Below, piece by piece: positions 62,213 to 64,000 of a stretch of 64,000 nt of DNA. The notes under the pieces are model-generated. The model did not search any database and was not told the DNA's origin. It was given only the letters and a program-made list of their open reading frames with translations. Position 1 is the stretch's first letter, and the number at the start of each line of letters is the position of its first letter. Source of the DNA: Vreelandella neptunia (GTDB lineage: Bacteria > Pseudomonadota > Gammaproteobacteria > Pseudomonadales > Halomonadaceae); contig NZ_CP140255.1 in the NCBI RefSeq assembly GCF_034479615.1, forward strand, positions 1,426,001 to 1,490,000, read 5' to 3'. The position numbers and the translations under genes were made by a program.

Positions 62213-62944
62213 ATGAAGACGAACTTGCAAGCAATGTGGCTGAGAACCAGTACCGACGTATCGGTGCGGCAGCGTCTGCATAAAGTGTTGCGGCAAGCGA
62301 TCATTCGTATGGTGTTAGCGCCGGGCCAGGCGCTTTCTGAAAAAGAGATTGCGGATTTGTTTAACGTTAGTCGCCAGCCCGTGCGAGAAGCGTTTATTCG
62401 CCTTTCTGAGTCAGGCTTGGTGGAAGTTCGCCCCCAGAGAGGCACCTATGTTGTGCGCATTTCGCGCCAAGCCGTGCTGGAGGCACGATTTATTCGTGAG
62501 TCTCTGGAGGTAGCCATTGCTTTAGAGGCCGCTAAATGCACGCTTCCATCGAGCGTATTAATGGAGTTAAACGAGCTGATTGAGCGTCAGCGCAGCTGTA
62601 TTGAGCGTCAAGATCATGACCGTTTTTTCTTTCTTGACGAGATGTTCCATCGCACCTTGGCAATCTCTACGGGGCAAACCATGGCATGGAACGTAATCGA
62701 AGATGTTAAAGCGCAGTTAGATAGAGTGCGGTATTTGAGTATTCCTGATTCCACACCCATCCCCAAACTGGCAGATCAGCATCAGGCCATAGTGGATGCG
62801 ATATCTGCTGGAGATACCGAGGCGGCCGAGCAGGCAATGTGTATCCATCAACGTGAAATACTTCACTCGCTACCTGAACTAGAGCGCCGCTTTCCAGAGT
62901 TGTTTGAAAATGTGGGCACCAATGCTCATGCGCTATCTATATAA
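62213..62944 (+). CDS. GntR-family regulator with FCD domain
   Basis: 243 residues from ATG 62213 with AGGA five bases upstream. Winged helix at about 15-75 (RQRLHKVLRQAIIRMVLAPG, SEKEIADLFNVSRQPVREAF, RPQRGTYV) and a C-terminal FCD helical domain with His and Asp metal ligands (RFIRESLEVAIALEAA, FFFLDEMFHRTLA, DQHQAIVDAISAGD). Such proteins usually respond to sugar acids or short acids. The TRAP binding-protein gene next door is the likely target. Confidence 0.88.
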   Translation: MKTNLQAMWLRTSTDVSVRQRLHKVLRQAIIRMVLAPGQALSEKEIADLFNVSRQPVREAFIRLSESGLVEVRPQRGTYVVRISRQAVLEARFIRESLEVAIALEAAKCTLPSSVLMELNELIERQRSCIERQDHDRFFFLDEMFHRTLAISTGQTMAWNVIEDVKAQLDRVRYLSIPDSTPIPKLADQHQAIVDAISAGDTEAAEQAMCIHQREILHSLPELERRFPELFENVGTNAHALSI

Positions 62945-63052
62945 AACCCGCTAGAGAACAACAAAAAAGCAGCATAGGCCGCATTACGAAGGATCAGCCA
63001 GAACTGGTTGGTAAATTATCAATAATAAATGAATGCCTTTAGGAGCCTGAAA

Positions 63053-64000
63053 TGAAACTCACAAAATTACTTCCTGCTGTAGCGCTGATTGTCGCAAGCC
63101 ATTCGGCTCACGCCGCTTATCAGCTTAATGTCTCAATAGCGTTGAGTCCTCAAGACCCTATTGCCCAAGCTATGGAAAGTGCAAAACAAGCAATTGCGGA
63201 GCGTTCAGAGGGAGAGCTGACCATTCAGATTTTCCCTAACAGCCAGCTTGGTTCAGACGAAGACGTGATCGAACAAATTCGTAGTGGTGCCAACATCGCT
63301 ATCTTAGTCGATGCGGGACGTTTATCGGAGTATCAACCTGAGCTGGGTATCTTGAGTGCCCCTTATTTAGTGGAAGACCATCGTGACTATAGCCAAATCA
63401 CAACATCTCCGCTTTATCTGGATTGGGTCGAGGGTCTTGCAGAATCAAGTGGGTTACGACTGCTCAACTATAACTGGTTTCAAGGGTCACGGCAGATGCT
63501 GACCCAAAATGAAGTAAACACGCCAGAGGATTTAAATGGTGTACGGGTGCGCACTATTAATTCCCCTGTATGGGTGAAAACCATTGAAGCCATGGGCGCT
63601 ACTCCGACGCCATTGCCTTGGTCAGAAGTTTACTCAGCCCTACAGCTAGGTTCGATTGATGGAGCCGAAGCACAGCTAACCGCAGCTGAAGGTCAAAATT
63701 TGCATGAAGTTATTACTCACGTGGCTCTAACCAATCACATTCATTTGATGACCGGTATTGCGACTTCCGAGCAGTGGTACCAGGCGTTACCTGAGGAGTT
63801 GCGCTCAATTCTCGATGAAGAACTGCTCAGTGCTGGCGATGCTGCTAGCCAAGCGACGTCAGACGCCCAAGCTTCGGTGCGCGAGCGAATGGAAGCGGCA
63901 GGCGTTACGTTTTCTGAGGTGGATATGGACGTATTCCGCGACCGAGTGGGCAGCGTTTATGAAGAGCTAGGTTACGACCAGTACCGTGATCAATTGCTTT
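63053..64000 (+). CDS. TRAP transporter substrate-binding protein (DctP family), cut by right edge
   Basis: 316 codons visible with no stop, so the end lies outside the window. Signal peptide of about 22 residues (KLTKLLPAVALIVASHSAHA). DctP-fold pieces: QPELGILSAPYLVED, LRLLNYNWFQGSRQMLTQN, EDLNGVRVRTINSPVW, MGATPTPLPWSEVYSALQLG and GSIDGAEAQL. The Arg in VRVRT normally binds a substrate carboxylate, so a sugar or organic acid is expected. AGGAG lies six bases before the ATG. The membrane subunits probably follow beyond the window. Confidence 0.92.

Noticed and set aside
1..64000. CRISPR array
   Set aside because: No run of regularly spaced identical 24-40 base repeats was seen; the only tandem repeat (35753-35887) has two units and REP-like content.

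Overview
The window reads as chromosome of a moderately GC-rich halophilic gammaproteobacterium, most likely Halomonas or the related Vreelandella. This rests on gene content and order (histidinol-phosphatase candidate/rppH/ptsP, lgt-thyA-folA, two tandem acidic general porins, a hut operon, Pseudomonas-like carnitine genes) and is an inference, not a database result. About 60 genes are supported, most of them in tightly packed operons with ATGA-type overlaps.

Layout. 1-24,500 is mostly core: an RND efflux pair, malate dehydrogenase, the HAD phosphatase/RppH/PtsP group, a TANGO2-like protein, a membrane receiver protein that lacks a kinase ATPase domain, a TauE-type permease, lgt, thyA-folA, a ProQ-domain protein, two porins, phosphoglucomutase, a REP-associated transposase, a diguanylate cyclase and an AEC transporter. 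A tRNA-Arg(CCT) lies at 24,518-24,594. A 22-base near-copy of its 3' end recurs in the same orientation at 40,708-40,729, bracketing 16 kb of accessory DNA: a HigBA toxin-antitoxin pair with twin operator palindromes, an IS30 transposase remnant, a complete HutC-controlled histidine utilisation cluster with two transporters, a small Cys-rich secreted protein, REP-like tandem repeats, a decayed gene end, a hairpin-rich block, and an AT-rich array of five same-strand genes separated by attC-like sites. No integron integrase or island integrase is visible.

40,860-50,206 holds creA, a CAP-domain protein, a flavin-type stress protein, a DUF333 lipoprotein, and a compact cluster matching the poorly understood 'GAK system': amphi-Trp protein, metallophosphatase, histidine phosphatase, HprK-related kinase, ATP-grasp ligase, a PhoU-like/aminoglycoside-kinase fusion and a divergent CofD-like protein. 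Its biochemical role is unknown, but it pairs two kinase-type proteins, a ligase and two phosphatases.

50,223-55,777 is a carnitine catabolism locus (cdhR, caiX, short-chain acylcarnitine hydrolase candidate, cdhB, cdhA, cdhC) in the same arrangement as in Pseudomonas aeruginosa. 55,893-60,240 encodes an ABC ATPase, FtsX-type permease and AttH-like lipocalin lipoprotein. The window ends with an HDOD-GGDEF protein, a GntR/FCD regulator and a TRAP transporter binding protein cut by the right edge.

The most unusual parts are the integrase-less cassette array (36.7-40.5 kb) inside a tRNA-bounded accessory region, and the GAK-type cluster (42.9-50.2 kb).
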